21,978 nucleotides of DNA from positions 1-21,978 of the forward strand of contig JBKBYG010000026.1 in NCBI GenBank assembly GCA_046313435.1, written 5' to 3'. The notes under the pieces were generated by a model. The model was not told the DNA's origin, searched no databases, and worked only from the letters and a program-made list of their open reading frames with translations. Shown here in pieces: positions 5,900-12,945 of this stretch; the stretch's first letter is position 1; each line of letters opens with the position of its first letter. This stretch comes from JBKBYG01 sp046313435. GTDB lineage: Bacteria; Pseudomonadota; Alphaproteobacteria; Rickettsiales; Arcanibacteraceae. The position numbers and the translations under genes are program-made.

Positions 5900-8584
5900 A
5901 TGTTATTAGGTCTTGCAAAAAAGTTATTTGGTTCAGCAAATGAACGAGTTATTAAGTCCTTACAAAAAGAGGTAGAGCTAATCAATGCTCTTGAAGTTAA
6001 ATATCAATCTTTTTCGAATGAGGATTTTCCAAAGCAAACTTTAATATTTAAAGAACAAATTGCAAAAGGAAAAAGCCTTGATGAAATTCTGCCTGAGGCT
6101 TTTGCAGTTGTTAGAGAAGCTTCAAAAAGAACAATTGGGCTAAGGCATTTTGACGTGCAATTGATCGGCGGAATGGTGTTACATAAAGGTATGATTGCAG
6201 AGATGGGCACAGGCGAAGGTAAAACTTTAGTTGCAACATTACCAACTTATTTAAATGCTTTAACTGGTAAAGGGGTTCATGTTGTAACCGTTAATGATTA
6301 TCTCGCAGAGCGAGATTCTACGGAAATGGGAAATATCTTTAACTTTTTAGGAATGAGTGTTGGATGCATAACGCATTCCGTTAGTGAAAGCGAAAGAAAA
6401 GAAGCATATAAGGCAGATATTACATATGGCACAAATAACGAATTTGGCTTTGATTATTTGCGAGATAATATGAAATTCTCTTTTGAACAGATGGTTCAAC
6501 GAGGTTTTAATTACGCAATTGTTGATGAAGTAGATTCAATTCTCATAGATGAAGCACGTACACCTTTGATTATTTCTGGGCCAACTGAAGATAATTCGGG
6601 ATTATACGCAAAGGTCGATCGTCTTATTCCCCAACTTACAGAAACTGATTATGAAAAAGATGAAAAAGCCCGTTCCGTAATCCTTACTGAAAATGGAATA
6701 GCAACAATAGAAGAGTTACTTTATAAAAATAATCTTATTAAAGAAAACGGTAATTTATATGATATTGAAAATATTTCACTCGTTCACCATGTAAATCAAG
6801 CATTAAGGGCTCATAAGTTATTTGCACGCGATGTGGATTACATGGTAAAAGATAACAAATTACTAATCATAGATGAATTTACTGGAAGGGTAATGGAGGG
6901 CAGAAGATATTCAGAAGGCTTGCACCAAGCGCTTGAAGCGAAAGAAAACGTGCAAATACAAAATGAAAATCAAACTTTAGCGTCTATAACTTTTCAAAAT
7001 TATTTTAGGCTTTATGATAAGCTTGCAGGCATGACTGGTACTGCTATGACTGAAGCTAATGAATTTCGAGATATTTACAATTTAGAAGTAGTAGATATTC
7101 CTACAAATAAACCCGTAAAAAGAATTGATGAAGATGATGAAATATATCGTACTGCACGGGAAAAATATGAAGCAATTGTAAAAGTAGTAGAAGAGTCGCA
7201 TAAGAAAGGGCAACCTATATTAGTTGGAACTATTAGCATAGAAAAATCAGAGTATATTTCTTCCTTATTTAAAGCTAAAAATATTCCACATAAAGTATTA
7301 AATGCTAAATATCATGAACAAGAAGCATATATTATTGCTCAAGCAGGAAGATCTGCTGCTGTAACAATAGCAACAAATATGGCTGGCAGGGGCACAGATA
7401 TCAAGCTTGGAGGTAATGCTTCCATGATTATTGCAAAGCAATGCGCAGGTTTAGAGGGAGCCTCGCTTGACCAAAAGATAGCTGAGATTACAGAGCAAAC
7501 TGAGCGTGATAAACAAAAGGTTATTGAAGCAGGAGGTTTGCTCGTTATTGCTACTGAGCGTCATGAAAGTCGAAGAATTGATAATCAGTTGCGTGGCCGC
7601 TCAGGTAGACAAGGAGATCCAGGAAAAACAAAATTCTATTTATCACTTGAAGATGATTTGATGCGTATTTTTGCTTCTGAAAAAATGGCAGGATTGCTTA
7701 TAAAGTTAGGTCTTAAAGAAGGAGAAGCAATTTTTCATCCATTAATCAGTAAAGCATTAGAAAAGGCCCAGCAAAAAGTTGAGGGTTTTAATTATGAGAT
7801 TAGAAAAAATCTTTTGAAATATGACGATGTCATGAATGAACAAAGAAAAGTTATATATGAACAAAGAATTGAGATAATGGAAGCAGATAATATTTCTGAT
7901 ACTCTTAAAGATATGTATGATCAAGTTATAGAAGATGTAGTATCTATAAATATTCCTAAAAATTCTTATAGTGAGACTTGGGATTTAAAAACTTTGGATA
8001 GGGAAATATTTAGGATATTTGGTTTACATCTTGCATTAGAAAAATATGTTGCTGAACATAATTTTTCTGAAGAAGAGATTAGCAAATTTATTGAAGAGCA
8101 AGTTACTAATTTATTTTTCATGAAAGAGCAAAATTTTGGTTTTGAAATTTTAAGAATGGCTGAAAAAAGGATCCTACTCCTAACTTTAGATCAGTTATGG
8201 AAAGATCATTTGCATACTCTTGATCATTTGCGTCAAGGTATTAATCTTAGAGCATATGGACAACGTGATCCACTTAATGAATATAAAAAAGAAGCATTTC
8301 TAATGTTTGAAACAATGCTTTCAAGGTTACGAGAAGAATATGTTGAAAAAATGGCTCATATTGAAATTGGTACTAATCATCATTATGATGATTCAATTTT
8401 AAGTGAAGATTTCATGTTAAATCATAAAATGCAAGAAACAAGAATTGATCCAGCGCTAGTAACTGATACTGAAAATTCTAATAATTTTTCAAATTTTAAT
8501 ACTGAAAAAACTGGGAGAAATAATCCATGCCCATGTGGATCAGGCAAGAAATTTAAGCATTGCCATGGTAAGTTAGGGGACTAG
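5900..8584 (+). CDS. secA: Protein translocase ATPase SecA
   Basis: This 894-aa protein, close to the usual ~900, is the ATP-driven motor that pushes preproteins through SecYEG at the inner membrane. Visible features include Walker A MGTGEGKT at residues 102-109, the DEAD-like VDEVDSILIDEARTPLIISGP region at ~208-228, the AGMTGT motif of the NBD1/PPXD region, the helicase-like TNMAGRGTDIKLGG and QLRGRSGRQGDPG motifs of NBD2, the LWKDHLHTLDHLRQGI helical scaffold segment, and a C-terminal zinc-binding SEC-C motif (CPCGSGKKFKHCH, ~879-891). The SEC-C motif suggests SecB or ribosome/lipid interaction is retained. The start at ATG 5900 gives the standard N terminus; a second ATG at 5896 is out of frame. 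The gene is complete. Its terminator overlaps the stop codon. Confidence 0.98.
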   Translation: MLLGLAKKLFGSANERVIKSLQKEVELINALEVKYQSFSNEDFPKQTLIFKEQIAKGKSLDEILPEAFAVVREASKRTIGLRHFDVQLIGGMVLHKGMIAEMGTGEGKTLVATLPTYLNALTGKGVHVVTVNDYLAERDSTEMGNIFNFLGMSVGCITHSVSESERKEAYKADITYGTNNEFGFDYLRDNMKFSFEQMVQRGFNYAIVDEVDSILIDEARTPLIISGPTEDNSGLYAKVDRLIPQLTETDYEKDEKARSVILTENGIATIEELLYKNNLIKENGNLYDIENISLVHHVNQALRAHKLFARDVDYMVKDNKLLIIDEFTGRVMEGRRYSEGLHQALEAKENVQIQNENQTLASITFQNYFRLYDKLAGMTGTAMTEANEFRDIYNLEVVDIPTNKPVKRIDEDDEIYRTAREKYEAIVKVVEESHKKGQPILVGTISIEKSEYISSLFKAKNIPHKVLNAKYHEQEAYIIAQAGRSAAVTIATNMAGRGTDIKLGGNASMIIAKQCAGLEGASLDQKIAEITEQTERDKQKVIEAGGLLVIATERHESRRIDNQLRGRSGRQGDPGKTKFYLSLEDDLMRIFASEKMAGLLIKLGLKEGEAIFHPLISKALEKAQQKVEGFNYEIRKNLLKYDDVMNEQRKVIYEQRIEIMEADNISDTLKDMYDQVIEDVVSINIPKNSYSETWDLKTLDREIFRIFGLHLALEKYVAEHNFSEEEISKFIEEQVTNLFFMKEQNFGFEILRMAEKRILLLTLDQLWKDHLHTLDHLRQGINLRAYGQRDPLNEYKKEAFLMFETMLSRLREEYVEKMAHIEIGTNHHYDDSILSEDFMLNHKMQETRIDPALVTDTENSNNFSNFNTEKTGRNNPCPCGSGKKFKHCHGKLGD

Positions 8585-8590
8585 CTTACC
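8567..8590 (+). terminator. secA terminator overlapping the stop codon
   Basis: Bases 8567-8576 pair with 8581-8590 in a 10-bp stem (GGTAAGTTAG with CTAGCTTACC, one G-U wobble) capped by a GGGA tetraloop of GNRA type. TTTAAATTTT follows. The TAG stop of secA (8582-8584) lies inside the 3' arm, so the terminator is partly coding. Confidence 0.75.
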
Positions 8591-8600
8591 TTTAAATTTT

Positions 8601-8622
8601 GGCTAGCTAATTTTAGCTAGCC
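8601..8622. terminator. Second, perfect hairpin between secA and the convergent gene
   Basis: GGCTAGCTAATTTTAGCTAGCC is a near-perfect palindrome: an 8- to 10-bp stem with a very small loop, 10 nt after the first hairpin. It has no T run on either side. It lies between convergent genes and could serve as a bidirectional terminator or an RNA 3'-end stabiliser. Confidence 0.55.
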
Positions 8623-8651
8623 ATATCAATATTATATGATTACTGGTCTAA

Positions 8652-9050
8652 TTAATCTGCTTGAGTTCCAAGTAAGCTTAACAATTCATTAGAATGAGAA
8701 GCATAATTCTCATTATGATATTCTATTCCATTCAAATGATGCTCATCTATATAGTTTTTCATTGTATCATTTGTCCATGTCCAATAAATATCATTAAATA
8801 TTTCTGTATCAACTAGATAAATTTTTCCACTAATTAAAAATTCATCGCCAAGATTAACACTGCATTTTTTATCAATAAATATATTTGAAGCATTCAAACT
8901 TCCTTTAGTAATATCCAAATTTCTGCTAAACATTGCAGTATTATAATTTAAATATCCATAACTTGCGCTTAAACTACCGTACCATGCACTTGAACCGAGA
9001 CCGGTAAAGCTTAGATTAGTAGTATATGCGGTATTTTGTGCACAAGGCAT
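8652..9050 (-). CDS. Unrecognised 132-aa protein
   Basis: I do not recognise this protein. The start at 9050 is supported by AGGAG five nt upstream of the ATG. The first half is rich in Ser, Thr, Tyr, Asn and Gly with few charges (for example SSAWYGSLSASYGYLNYN at ~20-37). The second half is more acidic and aromatic, with a His/Asn-rich segment at ~102-119. Cysteines occur at residues 3 and 63. There is no hydrophobic signal peptide or membrane segment. The low-charge first half resembles beta-rich surface or passenger-domain sequence, but that is impression, not homology. It is convergent with secA and downstream of the orphan ParA gene and the palindromic repeat, so it may be a lineage-specific gene. 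Its good Shine-Dalgarno and compositional structure argue that it is real. Confidence 0.6.
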   Translation of the reverse strand: MPCAQNTAYTTNLSFTGLGSSAWYGSLSASYGYLNYNTAMFSRNLDITKGSLNASNIFIDKKCSVNLGDEFLISGKIYLVDTEIFNDIYWTWTNDTMKNYIDEHHLNGIEYHNENYASHSNELLSLLGTQAD

Positions 9051-9085
9051 AGTAACTCCTATTATTATTTAGATAATATTAAATT

Positions 9086-9219
9086 TTTTCGGAAACTCTA
9101 GATCTAGAGGTAATTTACATGTTGATTTAGTATACGAATTCTCGCTTACGTTTAAGTACGTTCCGGTTCTGCATGCTAAATCTTCTCTAAATTTGCCTTT
9201 GAAGCGGAGTTTTCAAAAA
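9086..9219. repeat. ~134-bp palindromic element, Rickettsia palindromic element (RPE)-like
   Basis: The segment folds on itself along most of its length. Outer arms 9086-9098 and 9207-9219 pair over 13 positions (11 Watson-Crick, one G-U, one mismatch). GGTAATTTA at 9109-9117 pairs with TAAATTTGCC at 9188-9197 with one bulge. GATTTAGTATAC at 9124-9135 pairs with GCATGCTAAATC at 9171-9182 (10 of 12, plus one G-U). A separate perfect 14-bp palindrome, CTCTAGATCTAGAG, lies at 9096-9109. GC content is above the surroundings. One plus-strand frame stays open across it (9073-9237) without a start codon, as is typical of Rickettsia palindromic elements, which can sit inside genes. Membership of a named RPE family cannot be checked here, and no second copy is in the window. 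Confidence 0.65.
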
Positions 9220-9249
9220 TGTCTATTAAAAACTTGAAAGAGTAATATA

Positions 9250-9876
9250 TTATTTTTTTAATAAAAGTAAAGATTTTTTAACTATTTCATTTAATTCTAT
9301 AGATCCGGGTCCGGATGGTTCTACTTCAATTACGGACCTTCCATCCATCATAGAAGTTGCAAATACTACACGTTGCCCTAAAGATATAGTGGGGAGATCT
9401 GGCAGATGACTTACAATTTCCTTAGCAATTTTTGAATGAGGCAGCGTGCGGTTCAATAATAGTAATATTTGCTTATTTTCGCTTTTTGCAAATTCTATGG
9501 TAGCTTTACTAGCCCATAAATCAGTTGGACTAGGTTGAATCGGAATAATAACTAGATCAGCAGCACGTATTACAGTTTTAGTTTCGGTCTCAGTATGAGG
9601 AGGGCTATCAACGATGATGATATCATATGAATTCTTCAATTTATCAATTTCACTACTAGCTTTCCAACCTGCAAAAGGAATGGAATCAATTTTTGTATTT
9701 CCCTCTCCAAAAAACTCTTTCCTTAGAGTAAACCATTGAGTTAGACTTCCTTGAGGATCAATATCTACTACTATTGTTTTTTTCCCCTTATAGGCAAAAG
9801 CTACAGCGAGTTGTGCTGCTATTGTAGTCTTGCCGGATCCACCTTTTTGTTGGGCTATTGTAATAACTTTAGACAT
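9250..9876 (-). CDS. Orphan ParA/Soj-family P-loop ATPase
   Basis: This 208-aa protein carries the deviant Walker A motif KGGSGKTT at residues 11-18, VVDIDPQGSLTQWF at ~36-49 (switch/Walker A' region), a Walker B-like IIIVDSPPH at ~87-95, and IPIQPSPTDLWA at ~113-124. These place it in the ParA/MinD/VirC1 group, which dimerises on ATP and positions DNA or protein cargo. At ~208 aa it is a small, single-domain member without the N-terminal helix-turn-helix of plasmid ParAs. There is no ParB-like gene beside it, and I noticed no parS-like palindrome nearby, so it is more likely an orphan that positions something else, or a chromosomally fixed plasmid remnant. AAGGA seven nt upstream of the ATG supports the start. 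It is divergent from tsaC with only 59 bp between them. Confidence 0.87.
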   Translation of the reverse strand: MSKVITIAQQKGGSGKTTIAAQLAVAFAYKGKKTIVVDIDPQGSLTQWFTLRKEFFGEGNTKIDSIPFAGWKASSEIDKLKNSYDIIIVDSPPHTETETKTVIRAADLVIIPIQPSPTDLWASKATIEFAKSENKQILLLLNRTLPHSKIAKEIVSHLPDLPTISLGQRVVFATSMMDGRSVIEVEPSGPGSIELNEIVKKSLLLLKK

Positions 9877-9886
9877 AATATTATCC

Positions 9887-9915
9887 TTGTACTGATTTCA
9901 TTCTTATATTATATC
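9887..9915 (+). promoter_or_regulatory. Likely tsaC promoter
   Basis: TTGTAC (9887-9892) and TATATC (9910-9915) are separated by exactly 17 bp, 20 bp before the tsaC start. The -35 hexamer lies just beyond the Shine-Dalgarno of the divergent ParA gene, so the two leaders share one compact control region. Confidence 0.45.
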
Positions 9916-9935
9916 AGACATTATTTTAAAAACAT

Positions 9936-10586
9936 ATGGTAAACGAATTTATGCCGCAGATTCATGAGGTTAATGATGAATATATTGTTGATATTGCAAC
10001 AGATTTTATAAAAAAAGGCAAGATTATATGTTTTCCCACTGAAACTGTATATGCTCTTTCTTGTTCAGCATATAATTTAAAAGCAATAGAGAAAATATAT
10101 CAAATTAAGAAACGAGACAGTGCAAAAGCATTATCTATATTATGTGCGGACATATCTCAAATTGAAGAAATATCGTATTTATCTGAACATGCATTAAAAT
10201 TAGCAAATGAATTTTTTCCAGGACCTATAACATTAGTTTTAAAATCAAAAGGAATTTTACCAGCAATTATAAATGAAGGCTTAGGAACAATAGGCGTTAG
10301 AGTTCCTAGTAATAAATTTGCTCTGGAATTGCTGGATAAAACTGGTCCTTTGATCGGTACAAGTGTAAATATCAGTAGTGAGCCAAGTGCTATTTCGGTT
10401 GGTAGTATAAGTAAAGAGATATTGGATAAATTAGATCTGATTATTGATGGTGGTGAAACTGAATTTCAATATGGTTCAACTATTATTGATATGACTGAAG
10501 ATGAACCTAAGATACTTAGAGAAGGTGTGATTAAGGAGGAAGAAATATTTAAAGAATTGCATAGAAAAATTATTTCTGAGCTATAA
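9936..10586 (+). CDS. tsaC: L-threonylcarbamoyladenylate synthase (TsaC/YrdC/Sua5 family)
   Basis: This 216-aa enzyme makes threonylcarbamoyl-AMP from threonine, bicarbonate and ATP, the first step of the t6A37 modification of ANN-decoding tRNAs; TsaD, TsaB and TsaE complete it. Visible YrdC-fold motifs are FPTETVYAL at ~33-41, the KKR at 58-60 with K64 (KALSIL), FFPGPITLVL at ~93-102, GVRVP at 120-124, GTSVNISSEPSA at ~141-152 (SVN where many members have SAN), and GSTIID at ~180-185. It has the short TsaC architecture, lacking the C-terminal Sua5 domain. ATG at 9936 is used; ATG at 9951 is an alternative. The gene ends in 6-bp convergent overlap with a gene remnant on the other strand. Confidence 0.94.
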   Translation: MVNEFMPQIHEVNDEYIVDIATDFIKKGKIICFPTETVYALSCSAYNLKAIEKIYQIKKRDSAKALSILCADISQIEEISYLSEHALKLANEFFPGPITLVLKSKGILPAIINEGLGTIGVRVPSNKFALELLDKTGPLIGTSVNISSEPSAISVGSISKEILDKLDLIIDGGETEFQYGSTIIDMTEDEPKILREGVIKEEEIFKELHRKIISEL

Positions 10587-10841
10587 TTGTAGGGAACATA
10601 CATTGAGAATCATAAATTTCATCAATAATTTTAAAGCTACTGATTTAAGTTGATCAATGGATTCTTCTTCAGTGCGAAAAACCTGCCAACCAGCCTTTAT
10701 TATATCATCAAAGATTGCTTTCTGTTTTATAAGGTCATTAATATTAAAATCTTTCCAAGTTGAATTAAGATTTATTATAGGGGCTGGAATTAAGAAATTT
10801 GTTACTAAATATCCATTTGATTTTAAAGTATTATAAAATTT
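10581..10841 (-). pseudogene. Remnant of an unidentified gene, start lost
   Basis: The 395-bp gap between tsaC and the next gene is not empty. One minus-strand frame is open for 86 codons, from just after a TAA at 10842-10844 to TAG at 10581-10583, but has no start codon near its beginning. Its translation looks protein-like, with a Trp/Gly/Phe-containing core (KAIFDDIIKAGWQVFRTEEE) and an amphipathic Leu-rich helix after it. I read it as the C-terminal stump of a decayed gene. I cannot name the family. The alternative is a chance open frame in AT-rich DNA, but a frame this long with this residue mix is unusual there. Confidence 0.45.
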
Positions 10842-10864
10842 TTAATAAAATAAACATAGAGTAG

Positions 10865-10887
10865 TAAATATCAATTTTTGATATTTA
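10865..10887. repeat. AT-rich hairpin in the tsaC/coiled-coil gene gap
   Basis: TAAATATCA (10865-10873) and TGATATTTA (10879-10887) form a perfect 9-bp stem around ATTTT. It lies between the gene remnant and the next gene, about 95 bp upstream of that start. Apart from this and the remnant I see nothing else in 10587-10981. With no GC pairs beyond one per arm, it may be fortuitous. Confidence 0.35.
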
Positions 10888-10981
10888 TGCATTGATTTAT
10901 ATATTTTTTCTATATAGTTTCCTAAAAATTAAAACTTGTAAATAACTCTTAGTTAATTTAAACTTATTATATAGGGAAATA

Positions 10982-11491
10982 ATGGAAACAAATACGCAGA
11001 TGAATGACTGGCATAAAGCAGAACAGATAAGGTATATAGCAAAAGGAATAGTAGAGCATATAACACATAATCAAAATGAGGATGCAGTTCAGGATTTGGT
11101 CGATTTTGCAACAGTGATATATGATAAAGATATGTCAGAATATGCAACAATTGATGATAATAAGGATATTATATCTGAAATAAAATCGATTGAGTTTAAT
11201 TTAAATGGCAAAATAGATAAATTAGACCTTAAAATTGATCAAGTTGAAGAAAGATTGAATGTCAAGATAGAAAAATTAGACATTAAAATTGATCAAGTAG
11301 AAGAAAGATTGAATGTTAAAATAGAAAAACTTGATACTAAGGTTGATAAATTAGAAATAAATTTAAAGTTAGGTTTTGAGGCTAAGATTTTAGAGTCTCA
11401 AAATACTTTAATAAAATGGTTTATTAGCTTGTTCTTAACGCAGCTTACTGGAATGGTATTTTTATTTTTAAAACTTTCTGGTAAATTCTAA
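10982..11491 (+). CDS. Coiled-coil membrane protein (DUF1640/CCDC90-like)
   Basis: This 169-aa protein has three parts: a helical N-terminal domain (~1-60), a long charged coiled coil at ~62-130 built from near-identical 18-residue units (LD.KIDQVEERLNVKIEK), and one C-terminal transmembrane helix at ~144-165. This layout resembles the DUF1640/CCDC90 (MCUR1-like) family of coiled-coil tail-anchored proteins, common in alphaproteobacteria and mitochondria; the family match is by architecture only. It would sit in the inner membrane by its C-terminal helix, with the coiled coil probably on the cytoplasmic side. AGGGA four nt before the ATG supports the start. It lies 18 nt upstream of the amidotransferase gene and probably leads that operon. 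The coiled coil contains a recent 54-bp tandem duplication. Confidence 0.68.
   Translation: METNTQMNDWHKAEQIRYIAKGIVEHITHNQNEDAVQDLVDFATVIYDKDMSEYATIDDNKDIISEIKSIEFNLNGKIDKLDLKIDQVEERLNVKIEKLDIKIDQVEERLNVKIEKLDTKVDKLEINLKLGFEAKILESQNTLIKWFISLFLTQLTGMVFLFLKLSGKF
11222..11329 (+). repeat. 54-bp in-frame tandem duplication
   Basis: Two adjacent 54-bp copies (11222-11275 and 11276-11329) differ at four positions, encoding two nearly identical 18-residue coiled-coil units. Two of the four changes are silent Val or Lys third-base changes in the last codons. A degenerate third unit follows. The phase is exact, so copy number can change without shifting the frame. Confidence 0.9.
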
Positions 11492-11509
11492 CATTATAAA
11501 ATAAAAATT

Positions 11510-12229
11510 ATGATATATAATAAACCTATAATAGGCATTACGCTTGATTCAGAAAAATCAGGAGAATATTCAGATTTTCCATGGTATGCACTTAGAGAAA
11601 ATTATGGTGACATAGTAGTTAAATATGGTGGGATACCTATTTTCTTACCACACGAGACATCTATGGCTGAGAATTATATTAATTTAATTGACGGGCTGAT
11701 AATAACTGGTGGTGATTTTGATATAGATCCAAAATATTGGGGAGAAGAAATTACTTCTGAGAAAGTAGTAACAAAAAATAGAAGAACTGAATTTGAATTT
11801 AAAATAACTAAACTTGCACTAGATCAGAAAATACCAATACTTGGTATATGCGCAGGCGAACAATTACTTAATGTAATATTTGGGGGAAGTTTGATACAGC
11901 ATATTCCCGATAGTTTTCCTAATGCTTTAAACCATGAGCAACCTAAGCCTAAAAATATACCTTGGCATAAAGTAATTGTTGAAAAAGATTCGCTTTTATA
12001 TAATATTACGAATATGTTGGAGTTTGAAGTAAATAGCACTCATCACCAGGCAGTAGATAAACTCGGTAAAAATATTAAAGCAACGGCTCATGCAACTGAT
12101 GGGATTATTGAAGCGATTGAGCTAAATGATTATCCGTTTTGTTTAGGAGTGCAATGGCATCCTGAATATGACATGAGTGAAGTTGATGGCAAAATATTAA
12201 AAGCTTTTATAGAATCATCAAAAAAATAA
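11510..12229 (+). CDS. Class I glutamine amidotransferase-like peptidase C26 family (gamma-glutamyl-GABA hydrolase-like)
   Basis: This 239-aa protein has the class I glutamine amidotransferase fold. The nucleophile elbow is GICAGEQLLN with Cys114. The His-Glu pair is in GVQWHPEY (His217, Glu219), and the conserved GLIITGGDFDIDP block is at ~62-74. It resembles PuuD-type gamma-glutamyl-gamma-aminobutyrate hydrolases, which release glutamate from gamma-glutamyl amides, but no putrescine-degradation genes are nearby. The elbow reads GICAG where PuuD has GICRG, so the real substrate is open. Its stop codon overlaps the rluB start by one base (TAATG), which indicates translational coupling. Confidence 0.88.
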   Translation: MIYNKPIIGITLDSEKSGEYSDFPWYALRENYGDIVVKYGGIPIFLPHETSMAENYINLIDGLIITGGDFDIDPKYWGEEITSEKVVTKNRRTEFEFKITKLALDQKIPILGICAGEQLLNVIFGGSLIQHIPDSFPNALNHEQPKPKNIPWHKVIVEKDSLLYNITNMLEFEVNSTHHQAVDKLGKNIKATAHATDGIIEAIELNDYPFCLGVQWHPEYDMSEVDGKILKAFIESSKK

Positions 12230-12945
12230 TGGAAAGAATATCAAAAATTATAGCTCGTTCAGGCTATTGTTCAAGAAGGGCAGCAGAAGAAATAATTTCA
12301 GCAAAAAGAGTTAAGCTAAACGGTAATATAGTTGAGACTTTAGGGACTAAAGCTGATTACAAAGATATTATATTAATAGATAATAAGCCTATTGATGCTA
12401 AGGATGAATCAAGGTTATGGTTATACAACAAATCTAAAGGCTTAATTACCACTCATAAAGATCCAAATGGCCGTAAAACAGTATTCGAAGCTTTGCCAGA
12501 AAATATGCCAAGGGTTATTTCAGTAGGCAGACTTGATTTTAATAGTGAAGGATTATTACTTCTTACAAATGATGGAGAGCTAGCTAGATTTATGGAAATG
12601 CCTCAAACTGGTTGGCGCAGAAAATATAAAGTTAGAGTTTTCGGCAATATTGATAATCTCAATATTAAAGAACTTACTTCGGGTGTAACTATTGATAGTA
12701 TAAATTACAAACCTATAGAAATTGAGTTGGAAAATCAAAAAGGTGACAATTCCTGGTTTATTGTAACTCTTAAAGAAGGAAAGAATAGAGAAATAAGAAA
12801 AATTTTTGAGCATTATGGATTAAAAGTAAATAGGCTAATCAGAATTGCATATGGTCCTTTCCAACTTGGAAATTTATCTGTCGGAGAAGTTAAAGAAGTT
12901 CCTAAAAAAATACTAAATGATCAACTAAGGATAAACAATAAATGA
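12229..12945 (+). CDS. rluB: 23S rRNA pseudouridine synthase, RluB/RsuA family
   Basis: This 238-aa enzyme isomerises a uridine in rRNA. An S4 RNA-binding domain occupies residues ~1-47 (RISKIIARSGYCSRRAAEEII). The RsuA/RluB catalytic motif VGRLDFNSEGLLLLTNDG is at ~99-116 with catalytic Asp103. A late KEGKNREIRKIFEHYG block near ~183-198 is characteristic of the RluB/RluE/RluF/RsuA group. It is most like RluB (23S U2605 in E. coli numbering), but choosing between RluB and RsuA from motifs alone is not certain. It starts one base inside the previous stop and overlaps rsmD by four bases (ATGA). Confidence 0.9.
   Translation: MERISKIIARSGYCSRRAAEEIISAKRVKLNGNIVETLGTKADYKDIILIDNKPIDAKDESRLWLYNKSKGLITTHKDPNGRKTVFEALPENMPRVISVGRLDFNSEGLLLLTNDGELARFMEMPQTGWRRKYKVRVFGNIDNLNIKELTSGVTIDSINYKPIEIELENQKGDNSWFIVTLKEGKNREIRKIFEHYGLKVNRLIRIAYGPFQLGNLSVGEVKEVPKKILNDQLRINNK

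Noticed and set aside
8652..9876. Toxin-antitoxin pair or prophage island
   Set aside because: No known toxin, antitoxin, integrase, capsid or transposase motif is present in the window; the repeat at 9086-9219 is too short to be an insertion sequence.
9250..10586. Plasmid partition locus or integrated plasmid
   Set aside because: No ParB, replication initiator or parS-like palindrome is seen beside the ParA gene; the flanking genes are chromosomal housekeeping genes.
11222..11329. CRISPR-like repeats
   Set aside because: The copies are directly adjacent with no spacers, are in frame, and encode coiled-coil units.
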